Positions 8,159-16,046 of a DNA stretch of 64,000 bases are shown piece after piece. How positions within the stretch are numbered: position 1 is the first letter of the stretch; every line of letters starts with the position of its first letter. The translations under genes and the position numbers were made by a program. Source of the stretch: Arthrobacter_J sp038199985 (lineage in GTDB: Bacteria; Actinomycetota; Actinomycetes; Actinomycetales; Micrococcaceae); assembly GCA_038199985.1 (NCBI GenBank), contig JBBPYK010000109.1:62001-126000 (forward strand). The letters run 5' to 3'. The notes under the pieces were generated by a model. The model saw only the letters and a program-made list of their open reading frames with translations. It searched no databases and had not been told where the DNA came from.

Positions 8159-9334
8159 ATGCCCAACTTTGAACTCAGCGAGGACCACCAGGATCTGGTG
8201 GACACTATCCGCGAATTCGCAGACGAGGTCGTTGCACCTGTCTCGGCCAAACACGACGAAGAGCACAGTTTCCCCTACGGAGTTGTCTCTCAGATGGCGG
8301 ACATGGGTCTTTTCGGTCTACCTTTTTCTGAGGAGTTCGGCGGGATGGGTGGAGACTACTTTGCTCTTTCGCTCGCCCTCGAACAGATTGCTCGAGTCGA
8401 CCAATCGGTCGCTATCACGTTGGAGGCAGGCGTCTCACTGGGCGCTATGCCTATCCACCGATTCGGCACGGACGCACAGAAGCAGGAATGGCTCCCGCTA
8501 CTCGCCAGCGGCAAGGCTCTTGCTGGTTTTGGCCTGACTGAATCGGAGGCCGGTTCAGATGCTGGGGGGACCAAGACAACGGCGAAACTTGTCGACGGCG
8601 CCAACGGTAGTGAATGGGTTATCAACGGAACCAAAGAGTTCATCACGAACTCGGGCACGGACATCACCAAGCTCGTGACTGTCACGGCTGTGACCGGGCA
8701 GTCGGAGCGTGCAGATGGATCGGTGAAGAAAGAAATCTCCACCATCCTTGTGCCTACCGACACCCCGGGTTTCAAGGCGGAGAAGGCTTACAACAAGGTG
8801 GGTTGGAACGCTTCCGACACACATCCGCTGACGTTGAACGATGTCCATGTGCCCGAGGAGAACCTCTTGGGCGAGCGCGGCCGTGGCTATGCGAACTTCC
8901 TGTCCATTTTGGATGAAGGCCGTATCGCCATCGCGGCCCTCGCTACCGGCGCAGCCCAGGGATGTGTTGAGCAGGCAGTGCGCTATGCCAAGGAGCGACA
9001 CGCCTTTGGAGCCAATATCGGCTCTTACCAGGCTATCCAGTTCAAGATCGCTCGCATGCAGACTCGGGCTCACACAGCACGTCTGGCCTACTACGACGCT
9101 GCTGCTCGGATGCTTGCAGGTAAGCCCTTCAAGACCCAAGCGGCGATGGCTAAAATGATCGCAGGCGAGGCAGCGATGGATAACGCGAGGGACGCTACTC
9201 AGGTCTTTGGTGGCTATGGTTTCATCAATGAGTTCGTTGTAGCCCGGCACTACCGCGATTCCAAGATTCTCGAAGTCGGCGAAGGTACCACTGAAGTTCA
9301 GCTGATGTTGATCGCTCGGGATCTTGGCCTCTAG
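8159..9334 (+). CDS. Short/branched-chain acyl-CoA dehydrogenase
   Basis: A 391-residue FAD flavoprotein of standard length. Visible features are GFGLTESEAGSDAGGTKTTA, the AFG segment in ERHAFGANI, QVFGGYGFI, and the C-terminal GEGTTEVQ. The likely catalytic base is Glu375 in GEGTTE, as in short-chain and 2-methyl-branched-chain enzymes. Classical isovaleryl-CoA dehydrogenase has its base in helix G (LDLER) instead; the equivalent here reads LDEGR. It is in the same position as FadE19 of M. tuberculosis. Substrates may include 2-methylbutyryl- or isobutyryl-CoA as well as, or instead of, isovaleryl-CoA. It starts eight bases after the carboxylase. Confidence 0.92.
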   Translation: MPNFELSEDHQDLVDTIREFADEVVAPVSAKHDEEHSFPYGVVSQMADMGLFGLPFSEEFGGMGGDYFALSLALEQIARVDQSVAITLEAGVSLGAMPIHRFGTDAQKQEWLPLLASGKALAGFGLTESEAGSDAGGTKTTAKLVDGANGSEWVINGTKEFITNSGTDITKLVTVTAVTGQSERADGSVKKEISTILVPTDTPGFKAEKAYNKVGWNASDTHPLTLNDVHVPEENLLGERGRGYANFLSILDEGRIAIAALATGAAQGCVEQAVRYAKERHAFGANIGSYQAIQFKIARMQTRAHTARLAYYDAAARMLAGKPFKTQAAMAKMIAGEAAMDNARDATQVFGGYGFINEFVVARHYRDSKILEVGEGTTEVQLMLIARDLGL

Positions 9335-9369
9335 GCCACCTAGTACCGACCACTGACGAAGGAGTTACA

Positions 9370-10155
9370 GTGATTGACAAGGTTGTAACCAGTGCGACGG
9401 AAGCTGTCGCCGACATTCCAGACGGTGCGTCTTTGGCCGTTGGAGGGTTCGGTTTGTGCGGGATTCCTGTCGCGCTGATCAGCGCACTCCATGATCAGGG
9501 AACCTCTGAGCTTGAGACCATTAGCAACAACTGTGGTGTCGATGACTGGGGTTTGGGTGTCCTCCTGTCCGATGGCAGGATTCGACGTACTGTCAGCTCC
9601 TACGTCGGTGAAAACAAGGAGTTCGCGAGGCAATACCTCTCCGGTGAACTTGAAGTCGTGCTCACACCTCAGGGGACGCTTGCTGAAAAGCTCCGAGCTG
9701 GCGGCGCGGGCATCCCGGCGTTCTACACCACGGCGGGCGTAGGAACCCAAGTAAGTGAGGGCGGCCTTCCACAGAAGTATGACGCGGAGGGGAACATTGC
9801 TATTGCCTCGGAGCCCAAAGAGGTTCGCGAGTTCAATGGTGCCGAGTATGTGCTGGAGGAGTCTGTCAATCCCGATTTTGCGCTGGTGCATGCTTGGAAG
9901 GGCGATCGCCATGGCAATCTTGTGTTTCATGCGACGGCGATGAACTTCAATCCATTGTGCGCGATGGCGGGTAAAGTCACGATTGCGGAGGTTGAAGAGC
10001 TTGTTGAGCCGGGGGAGTTGGATCCCGAGCACGTCCACATTCCGGGAATATTCGTGCAGCGCGTGGTTGCGGTAGACGCCGGCAGTCCGCAGAGTCAAAA
10101 GCGTATCGAGAAACGCACTGTCTCAGAACCGGCTGCTTCCGGGGAAGGAAACTGA
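9370..10155 (+). CDS. scoA: 3-oxoacid CoA-transferase subunit A
   Basis: A 261-residue subunit A of a two-subunit family I CoA-transferase. The GGFGLCGIP segment near residues 19-27 is the CoA-transferase signature, and the later GAGIPAFYTTAGVGT is typical of SCOT/AtoD alpha subunits. The start is GTG after a GAAGGAG ribosome-binding site. Subunit B follows two bases after its stop. The pair probably moves CoA from succinyl-CoA to acetoacetate, activating the acetoacetate released by the lyase at the end of this operon. Confidence 0.92.
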   Translation: MIDKVVTSATEAVADIPDGASLAVGGFGLCGIPVALISALHDQGTSELETISNNCGVDDWGLGVLLSDGRIRRTVSSYVGENKEFARQYLSGELEVVLTPQGTLAEKLRAGGAGIPAFYTTAGVGTQVSEGGLPQKYDAEGNIAIASEPKEVREFNGAEYVLEESVNPDFALVHAWKGDRHGNLVFHATAMNFNPLCAMAGKVTIAEVEELVEPGELDPEHVHIPGIFVQRVVAVDAGSPQSQKRIEKRTVSEPAASGEGN

Positions 10156-10157
10156 TC

Positions 10158-10802
10158 ATGGCATTGACGCGAAACGAACTTGCAGCCCGGGTTGCACAGG
10201 AGCTCCAGAACGGCCAGTACGTAAATTTGGGTATTGGAATGCCTACGCTCATCCCTAATCACATACCGCACGATGTTGAAGTTGTTCTTCATTCTGAGAA
10301 TGGGATTTTGGGTACGGGCCCCTACCCGGTTGAGGACAACGTGGACCCGGATCTGATCAATGCTGGGAAAGAAACAGTGACGGTTAACGACGGCGCGTCG
10401 TTCTTCGACTCGGCTTTGTCCTTCGGCATGGTCCGCGGCGGACACGTCGATGTTGCTGTCCTTGGAGCCATGGAGGTAGCGGCCAACGGTGATCTCGCGA
10501 ACTGGATGATTCCCGGAAAGATGGTCAAGGGGATGGGCGGCGCCATGGATTTGGTCTTCGGTGCCAAGCAACTGATCATCATGATGGAGCATGTTGACCG
10601 CAAAGGAAACCCTAAGATTTTAGCCGAGTGCACGTTGCCCTTGACGGGACGGGGATGCGTGAATCGAATCATCACAGATATGGCCGTGATAGACGTCGCG
10701 GCAGACGGTAGCGGCCTCACCCTGCGTGAAACAGCACCTGGTGTCAGCGTAGATGAGGTCATTGCGGCTACTGGTGCGGACTTGGAGGTTCAGCTGGTAT
10801 GA
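10158..10802 (+). CDS. scoB: 3-oxoacid CoA-transferase subunit B
   Basis: A 214-residue subunit B of normal length. The SENGILG motif carries the catalytic glutamate (Glu47) that forms the glutamyl-CoA thioester. The G-x-G loop in NLGIGMPTLIP is also clear. It overlaps the next gene through ATGA. With subunit A it gives a succinyl-CoA:acetoacetate (3-oxoacid) CoA-transferase. A specialised role on itaconate or other dicarboxylates cannot be excluded, because the next two genes match those linked to itaconate use in M. tuberculosis. Confidence 0.93.
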   Translation: MALTRNELAARVAQELQNGQYVNLGIGMPTLIPNHIPHDVEVVLHSENGILGTGPYPVEDNVDPDLINAGKETVTVNDGASFFDSALSFGMVRGGHVDVAVLGAMEVAANGDLANWMIPGKMVKGMGGAMDLVFGAKQLIIMMEHVDRKGNPKILAECTLPLTGRGCVNRIITDMAVIDVAADGSGLTLRETAPGVSVDEVIAATGADLEVQLV

Positions 10803-11317
10803 GTATTGACTCTCGGGACAATGAATCTCGCAAGGTAGTTGAAGAGCGTGGCCTGTATTTCGACGAGATCGAAACAGAGACCGTTTATGCGCACAAGCCG
10901 GGGCGGACGGTAACTGAAACGGACAACGTCCTTTTCACCACGATGACCATGAATACGCAGGCGCTTCACCTTGACGCAGCGTGGAGTGAGTGCCAGCCGT
11001 TCGGCCAGCGCTTGATGAACTCCATGTTTACGCTGGCCACCATGGTGGGTCAGTCCGTTGCACAGCTGACTCAAGGGACCATTGTTGCCCAGCTAGGGCT
11101 GACGGACGTGATGTTTCCGCATCCGCTCTATCAGGGTGACACGCTCTACACGGAGACAGTGGTTACTGCAAAGCGACCTTCGTCCTCGCGTCCCGGGCAG
11201 GGAATTGTGACCATGACTCACACAGGACGGAACCAGAATGGGACAGTGGTGGCTTCGGCATCACGAACTTGCCTGATGTGGACGCGTGAGGCACATGTGG
11301 AAGGCGTGCAAAATTGA
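10799..11317 (+). CDS. MaoC-type hydratase, probable 3-methylglutaconyl-CoA (and itaconyl-CoA) hydratase
   Basis: A 172-residue hot-dog-fold protein of the MaoC dehydratase group. The HLDAAWSECQPFGQRLMNS segment (about residues 56-74) carries the family's hydratase-type motif region. It overlaps scoB by four bases and touches the lyase gene, so translation is probably coupled. Family and position match Rv2499c of M. tuberculosis, beside the bifunctional lyase Rv2498c. The inferred reaction is hydration of 3-methylglutaconyl-CoA to HMG-CoA, replacing the crotonase-type enzyme of other bacteria. The substrate is inferred from order, not from a visible specificity motif. Confidence 0.8.
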   Translation: MSIDSRDNESRKVVEERGLYFDEIETETVYAHKPGRTVTETDNVLFTTMTMNTQALHLDAAWSECQPFGQRLMNSMFTLATMVGQSVAQLTQGTIVAQLGLTDVMFPHPLYQGDTLYTETVVTAKRPSSSRPGQGIVTMTHTGRNQNGTVVASASRTCLMWTREAHVEGVQN

Positions 11318-12129
11318 TGGACAACACTTTCGGCATGGGTCCATCCCTGCTGTTCTGCCCAGCGGACCGGCCGGAACGCTATGGAAAGGCCATGGATCGA
11401 GCGGACGCAGTCATCCTTGACCTAGAAGACGCGGTGGCTCCGGAAGACAGGGCCCAGGCGAGAGAGTCGTTGGTGGAGAATCCTCTTGATCCTGAGCGGA
11501 CCATGGTTCGCATCAATGCTCAAGGGACTTCTGACTTTGATCTAGATCTGGCTGCACTGAAGAAAACCGAGTATTCCACGATCATGGTGGCCAAAGCTGA
11601 GGACCCAGGAGCACTTGCTGATCTTGTGCGGTACCGGGTGGTTGCGCTGTGCGAGACAGCCGCAGGTGTGTTGGCTGCACCGCGCATAGCTGAAGTCCGA
11701 AATGTTGTCGCTCTCATGTGGGGTGCCGAAGATCTGGTGGCCTCTCTCGGCGGCACCTCCAGTCGGCACGCTAACGGTGAATACCGGGACGTGGCACTGC
11801 ATGCGCGTTCGTGGATACTTCTTGCTGCCGGCGCTTTCGAGAAGGTGGCTATCGACTCGGTGTATCTTGATTTTAGAGATCTCGAGGGTCTAGATGAAGA
11901 AGCGCGCGATGCCGTTGCATCAGGATTCGGTGCCAAGGCGTGCATCCATCCTGGCCAAGCCGAGACAGTCAGGAATGCTTACCATCCGACGCCGGATGAG
12001 GCAGATTATGCTCGGCGAGTATTGGCGGCCGCGGAAGGTCACGGGGGAGTGTTCCAACTAGATGGAAAGATGGTTGACGGCCCAGTTCTTCGTCACGCTG
12101 AAGCGGTCGTTCGTCGCGTACGTCCCTGA
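11317..12129 (+). CDS. CitE-type beta-hydroxyacyl-CoA lyase (HpcH/HpaI family)
   Basis: A 270-residue TIM-barrel lyase of the CitE group. Conserved parts are PADRPERYGKAM, the metal-associated LDLEDAVAPEDR (about 34-45), the glutamate in CETAAGVL and the aspartate in WGAEDL. I used the ATG at 11317; a TTG three bases earlier is also possible. It is equivalent to Rv2498c, described as a lyase acting in leucine and itaconate catabolism. Here it most likely cleaves HMG-CoA to acetyl-CoA and acetoacetate, and the acetoacetate is then activated by ScoAB. It ends the operon. Confidence 0.87.
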   Translation: MDNTFGMGPSLLFCPADRPERYGKAMDRADAVILDLEDAVAPEDRAQARESLVENPLDPERTMVRINAQGTSDFDLDLAALKKTEYSTIMVAKAEDPGALADLVRYRVVALCETAAGVLAAPRIAEVRNVVALMWGAEDLVASLGGTSSRHANGEYRDVALHARSWILLAAGAFEKVAIDSVYLDFRDLEGLDEEARDAVASGFGAKACIHPGQAETVRNAYHPTPDEADYARRVLAAAEGHGGVFQLDGKMVDGPVLRHAEAVVRRVRP

Positions 12130-12178
12130 GATAGGCTTGCCGGGCACAAATTCGCGCTGCTGAACGTTTGGGATCAAT

Positions 12179-13522
12179 GTGACCGTATTGCTGTTTATTC
12201 TGGGAGTCCTCGCTGTCGTTGTCGGCGTGGCCGTCTCGATTGCCCTGCACGAGATCGGACATCTGGTTCCAGCGAAGGCTTTCGGTGTCCGCGTCTCTCA
12301 GTACATGATCGGTTTCGGCCCAACCATCTGGTCGCGGCGTCGAGGCGAGACCGAGTACGGGATCAAGGCGATCCCGGCGGGTGGTTACGTCTCCATGATC
12401 GGAATGTTTCCGCCAGCCCAGGACGATGAGTCCAAGGTCCGTCAGTCCAGCACCGGTGTGTTTCAACAGTTGAGTGCGGACGCCCGGGCGGTCGCCGCTG
12501 AGCAGTTGATGCCGGGCGATGAGAACCGAGTCTTCTATAAGCTGGCCGTCTGGAAACGGATCATCATCATGCTGGGTGGTCCCTTGATGAATCTGCTGAT
12601 CGGTATCGTGCTCTTTGCCGTGTTGATCATGGGCTTTGGATCTCCTCAGGCCACCACCACGGTTGCTACCGTGTCCGAGTGCGTGATTCCTCTCAGCCAG
12701 CAGTCGGACACTGGGCAGACCACGTGTGGTGTCGATGATCCGAAAGCACCTGCGTCCGCCGCGGGGCTGCAGCCCGGAGATACCATTGTCGCTTTTGATG
12801 GACAACCAGTGGAGTCGTGGCAGAGCATGTCGGCACGGATTCGTGAAGCTGCCGGACAATCGGTGGCGCTGTCTGTGATGCGCGATGGCCAGCGGATTGA
12901 CACCGAGATCACGCCGTTGCTAACGCAACGTCCCATTCCGGACAGCGACGGCCAACCGGTAGTCGATGACGCCGGTCAGACTGTTATGCGCGAAGTCGGG
13001 TTTATCGGGGTGGGGGCCAAGGAGGAATTGGTTCCGCGGCCAGCCAGTGAGGTCATGCCTGCCGTTGGCGAGAGCTTGGCTGGCGTAACAGGCGTCGTGC
13101 TTCATCTGCCGCAGCGGGTTGCAGAGGTGGGTCAGGCTGCGTTCTCAGATGCACCTCGGGATCCTAATGGACCTATCAGCGTGGTAGGGGTGGGGCGGAT
13201 CGCCGGGGAGGTCTCAGCGATGGAGGAGATTCCCTTTGAATCTAGGGTTGCCTACCTCGTAGGGCTAGTTGGTGGCGTAAACCTTGCCCTTTTCGTTTTC
13301 AACTTGATTCCGCTGCTGCCACTTGACGGAGGCCACGTCGCGGGCGCCCTGTGGGAGTCCGTGCGACGTGGTTTCGCCAAACTTTTCAACAGGCCCGATC
13401 CGGGACCTTTTGACATGGCGAAACTGCTTCCGCTGACTTACGCTGTAACTATTCTGATTCTGGGGATGGGTGTTCTACTGATCTATGCTGACATCGTGAA
13501 GCCTGTGAATATCTTTGGTTGA
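12179..13522 (+). CDS. rseP: Site-2 (RIP) zinc metalloprotease RseP/Rip1
   Basis: A 447-residue intramembrane protease. The zinc motif HEIGH is in the first membrane segment (His24-His28), followed by GFGPTIWSRRRGETEYGIKA. A PDZ domain spans roughly 190-250 (AAGLQPGDTIVAFDGQPV), and the third zinc ligand is in LIPLLPLDGGH near the C-terminus. It cleaves membrane-embedded substrates such as anti-sigma factors or division proteins. In most actinobacteria dxr and ispG flank this gene. Both are missing here: a CitE-type lyase precedes it and a SatD-like gene follows. Confidence 0.93.
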   Translation: MTVLLFILGVLAVVVGVAVSIALHEIGHLVPAKAFGVRVSQYMIGFGPTIWSRRRGETEYGIKAIPAGGYVSMIGMFPPAQDDESKVRQSSTGVFQQLSADARAVAAEQLMPGDENRVFYKLAVWKRIIIMLGGPLMNLLIGIVLFAVLIMGFGSPQATTTVATVSECVIPLSQQSDTGQTTCGVDDPKAPASAAGLQPGDTIVAFDGQPVESWQSMSARIREAAGQSVALSVMRDGQRIDTEITPLLTQRPIPDSDGQPVVDDAGQTVMREVGFIGVGAKEELVPRPASEVMPAVGESLAGVTGVVLHLPQRVAEVGQAAFSDAPRDPNGPISVVGVGRIAGEVSAMEEIPFESRVAYLVGLVGGVNLALFVFNLIPLLPLDGGHVAGALWESVRRGFAKLFNRPDPGPFDMAKLLPLTYAVTILILGMGVLLIYADIVKPVNIFG

Positions 13523-13569
13523 TATCTTAACATCACCCAAAAATGATTGTTTTCGAAGAATCAATCTTA

Positions 13570-13575
13570 TAGGGT
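13570..13575 (+). promoter_or_regulatory. -10 element (TAGGGT) for a probably leaderless satD-like transcript
   Basis: TAGGGT sits exactly six bases before the ATG at 13582, the spacing expected when transcription starts on the start codon. The surrounding 50 bases are distinctly AT-rich compared with the flanking genes, and there is no ribosome-binding site. Confidence 0.5.
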
Positions 13576-13581
13576 TTACTT

Positions 13582-14184
13582 ATGTTTGTCATGACGATCG
13601 ATCAGCAGAACAGTCGGAACTCGTTGGACGACGTTCCACTCCTTCTAACCAAATTGAGCGATGTGGAGACCATCCTGCACTTTGATCGCACCGTTGGGGA
13701 TGAAATTCAGGGTGTTCTGGATTCGGCGCAGAACGTCATTGAAGCAGCTCTCACGGCGTTGAGAATGGGGAACTGGCACATCGGAATCGGTATCGGAACT
13801 ATATTGCTGCCGTTGCCTGCGAACACCAGAGAGGCCGGTGGCCCAGCGTTCGTTGCAGCAAGAGAAGCGGTCGAGCGCGCAAAGAAATCCGGGGATCGTG
13901 TTCCGTTGGCAGTCGCTGGGTCCGAAACTGCTGCAGATGCTGAAGCAGTGCTTGTGTTGATCGGTGCACTGGTGACAGACAGGAGCGAGTCCGAATGGCG
14001 CGTGCTAGACCTTATGAGCCCGGGGGTTCGTGGTAGCCAGACTGCCGCAGCCGCAACGCTCGGCATTTCTCCGCAGGCAGTCAGCAAGGCTGTCCGGAGG
14101 TCAGGCTGGCAGGAAGAGTGGGCAGCGCGCCCCGCTGCTGCGCACCTACTCGAGAGAGCCGAAAATGAAAGCCGGGAACGCTGA
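13582..14184 (+). CDS. SatD-like DNA-binding/regulatory protein
   Basis: A 200-residue protein. The N-terminal 130 residues (MFVMTIDQQNSRNSLDDVP, FDRTVGDEIQGV, GGPAFVAAREAVERAK) resemble the SatD-like family. The C-terminal part has a helix-turn-helix (TAAAATLGISPQAVSKAVRR, about 153-172). It is followed without a gap by a small membrane protein, a pairing seen for satD-like genes elsewhere. Cellular role is unknown. It has its own AT-rich promoter and appears to begin a small cassette inserted where ispG would be expected. The family name is from remembered motif similarity, so treat it as provisional. Confidence 0.6.
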   Translation: MFVMTIDQQNSRNSLDDVPLLLTKLSDVETILHFDRTVGDEIQGVLDSAQNVIEAALTALRMGNWHIGIGIGTILLPLPANTREAGGPAFVAAREAVERAKKSGDRVPLAVAGSETAADAEAVLVLIGALVTDRSESEWRVLDLMSPGVRGSQTAAAATLGISPQAVSKAVRRSGWQEEWAARPAAAHLLERAENESRER

Positions 14185-14613
14185 ATGGAAATTCTTATCA
14201 TCATTTTGGCATTCCTGTTTGCAGGGATAGGTGGATGGCCGGTTGCGGCAGCGATCCTTCGAATCGCGGGCAACGTGCGTACATCAAACCCACTTGAAAG
14301 AGATGCAGAGAAAGACGCTCGACACCAGGGCTCGGACAGCCCAGGAGGAGAGCAGGACATAACGCCGGTTCAAGCCAGCAGCGTCCTGCGTGGTGGGCTC
14401 GTCATAGGGATACTTGAACGTCTTGGGGTTGCCTTTGCGGTACTGACGGGCGAGTACGTTGCCATCGCATACATTATTGCGATTAAGGGACTAGGCCGGT
14501 ATCCCGAGTTGAGGGAGACTCCCGGAGCGTCCGAGCGCTTCATTATCGGCACACTTGCGTCCCTGCTGTGGGCGGTAGCCGTGACTGCACCGGTACGGAT
14601 CTGGTTTTTGTAA
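14185..14613 (+). CDS. Small membrane protein paired with the SatD-like gene
   Basis: A 142-residue protein whose ATG directly follows the stop of the SatD-like gene. It has an N-terminal membrane segment (about 2-27), a charged loop (about 30-70), and two further hydrophobic segments (about 73-100 and 118-140). The segment GGLVIGILERLGVAFAVL followed by AIKGLGRYPEL resembles the C-terminal part of DUF3307-type membrane proteins that accompany satD genes. Function is unknown. Tight coupling suggests the DNA-binding and membrane proteins act together. Confidence 0.65.
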   Translation: MEILIIILAFLFAGIGGWPVAAAILRIAGNVRTSNPLERDAEKDARHQGSDSPGGEQDITPVQASSVLRGGLVIGILERLGVAFAVLTGEYVAIAYIIAIKGLGRYPELRETPGASERFIIGTLASLLWAVAVTAPVRIWFL

Positions 14614-14642
14614 CAGAGGCTGCATCGAACGGATTCGCTCAG

Positions 14643-14648
14643 TATGGT
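14643..14648 (+). promoter_or_regulatory. -10 element (TATGGT) for a probably leaderless YciI-like transcript
   Basis: TATGGT lies six bases before the ATG at 14655, and no convincing ribosome-binding site lies between them. Confidence 0.45.
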
Positions 14649-14654
14649 GGACGC

Positions 14655-14945
14655 ATGAACATTTTCGCTATCGAGTATGCTTACGGCTCCCAAGCATCCT
14701 TGACCCGCGATGAACATCGTCCAGCACACCGCAGTTGGCTGCACCAACAAGCAGGTGAGGGGCGCGTCCTCAGCGCGGGCGCCTATACGGATGGAACGGG
14801 TGCACTGCTGGTGCTTCAGGCAGAGTCAGAAGAGGACGTCCGCGAGATCCTTGAGCAGGATCCATTCGCGATCGAAGGTGGAATTGCCGGAGTGAGAATA
14901 ACCCAGTGGAAGCCGGTCATAGGCGCATTCGCAGACACAGTCTGA
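14655..14945 (+). CDS. YciI-like protein
   Basis: A 96-residue protein of one YciI-like ferredoxin-fold domain. Typical features are RPAHRSWLHQQAGEGRVLSAGAY, with the His and Asp of this family around residues 24 and 42, and the later DPFAIEGGIAGVRITQW. I used the internal ATG at 14655 because an upstream in-frame extension overlaps the membrane-protein gene and lacks family similarity. YciI-like proteins are small, often dimeric enzymes of poorly defined function. It belongs positionally to the cassette between rseP and the GNAT gene. Confidence 0.75.
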   Translation: MNIFAIEYAYGSQASLTRDEHRPAHRSWLHQQAGEGRVLSAGAYTDGTGALLVLQAESEEDVREILEQDPFAIEGGIAGVRITQWKPVIGAFADTV

Positions 14946-14990
14946 GCAGCGCCCTGACAGCCCATCCGCGAGCTTGAGGGAGTAGGCCGT

Positions 14991-15908
14991 ATGGCAAAGA
15001 TACTCGCCGGGGACATCCCCTGGAGGCATCGGCCAGATCGCAAGACACTCGACCGCCGTCGTCGTCCAAGTGTCCGAAATCTTGCCGACGCCGACACACC
15101 GCAGCTAGCGGAGTTGGTGAACCGTAATCCATCCGCAAATGTATTCATGGGTTCTCAGCTCGAACTAAATGGCACAGCAGCAGTCCCGGCGTTCATCGGC
15201 GCCCAGATACTTGGAGTATTCGACCCCGATGGCAGGCTAAGGTCTGCATGTTGGGCTGGGGCTAACATTGTTCCAGTGGGGATTGAGTCATCGCCGGGAG
15301 ATGGCGAACTCATTGGACGACACCTTGGCCGCTCCGGAAGACGCTTCTCCTCAATTTTTGGACAAGCGGAGGCAGTGGCCGCCATTTGGTCGGCCCTGAA
15401 ACGTTATGCCCCAGAGCCATTCGCCCTTAGAAATAACCAACCGTTTATGCAGGCTCTTAATCCCCCGTCTGTTGAGCCAGCATCTGGACTTCGCTTCACG
15501 AACCCCGCAGAACTCGAGCTGCTCCTGCCCGCGTGCGTAACGATGTTTGAGGAAGAGGTTGGATATTCACCCTATCTGGGCGGAGAAGAACACTACCGAA
15601 AACGGGTGGAATGGCTGATCCGCCAGCGACACTCGCTCGTGGATCTGGACGATGCAGGGTCGGTCCTATTCAAAGCGGAATTCGGAACGGTGTCAACGAA
15701 AGCCGTACAGATACAGGGTGTCTGGATCAATCATCACTACCGCGGCCAAGGGCTGAGCGCCGGGTACATGGCTGCCGTCGCGGCTATCGCCGCACAAACC
15801 GCACCTCTGGTCAGCCTCTATGTCAACAGTTATAACGAGCGGGCGATCGCCGCCTATCGGGCAGCCGGATTTGAACAAACCGGAACGTTCGCGACCATCC
15901 TCTTTTAA
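14991..15908 (+). CDS. GNAT-family acetyltransferase (Rv2867c-like)
   Basis: A 305-residue protein with a variable N-terminal half and a C-terminal GNAT domain (about 170-305). The VWINHHYRGQGLSAGYMAAV segment holds the acetyl-CoA-binding R-G-Q-G-x-S loop, and VNSYNERAIAAYRAAGFEQTG is the usual end of the fold. Length and position before proS match the actinobacterial Rv2867c group, which sits in the dxr-rip-ispG neighbourhood. Acceptor unknown. The exact start is uncertain because the first 20 residues are poorly constrained. Confidence 0.8.
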   Translation: MAKILAGDIPWRHRPDRKTLDRRRRPSVRNLADADTPQLAELVNRNPSANVFMGSQLELNGTAAVPAFIGAQILGVFDPDGRLRSACWAGANIVPVGIESSPGDGELIGRHLGRSGRRFSSIFGQAEAVAAIWSALKRYAPEPFALRNNQPFMQALNPPSVEPASGLRFTNPAELELLLPACVTMFEEEVGYSPYLGGEEHYRKRVEWLIRQRHSLVDLDDAGSVLFKAEFGTVSTKAVQIQGVWINHHYRGQGLSAGYMAAVAAIAAQTAPLVSLYVNSYNERAIAAYRAAGFEQTGTFATILF

Positions 15909-16046
15909 AGTTGACACCAACGGTGCGGACTGCCTCGGTGGAATCGTGTACAGCTGCCGATGTCAGCTACATTGGTACGAGTCCCTCATGCCCCCGGCGC
16001 CGTCCGCCCGGCGGCTGTCGCGTTGCTCGTAGAACGGATTCCGCTC

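Noticed and set aside
11969..12859. Minus-strand open frame of 296 codons across the lyase-rseP junction
   Set aside because: His- and Arg-rich shadow of two clear plus-strand genes.
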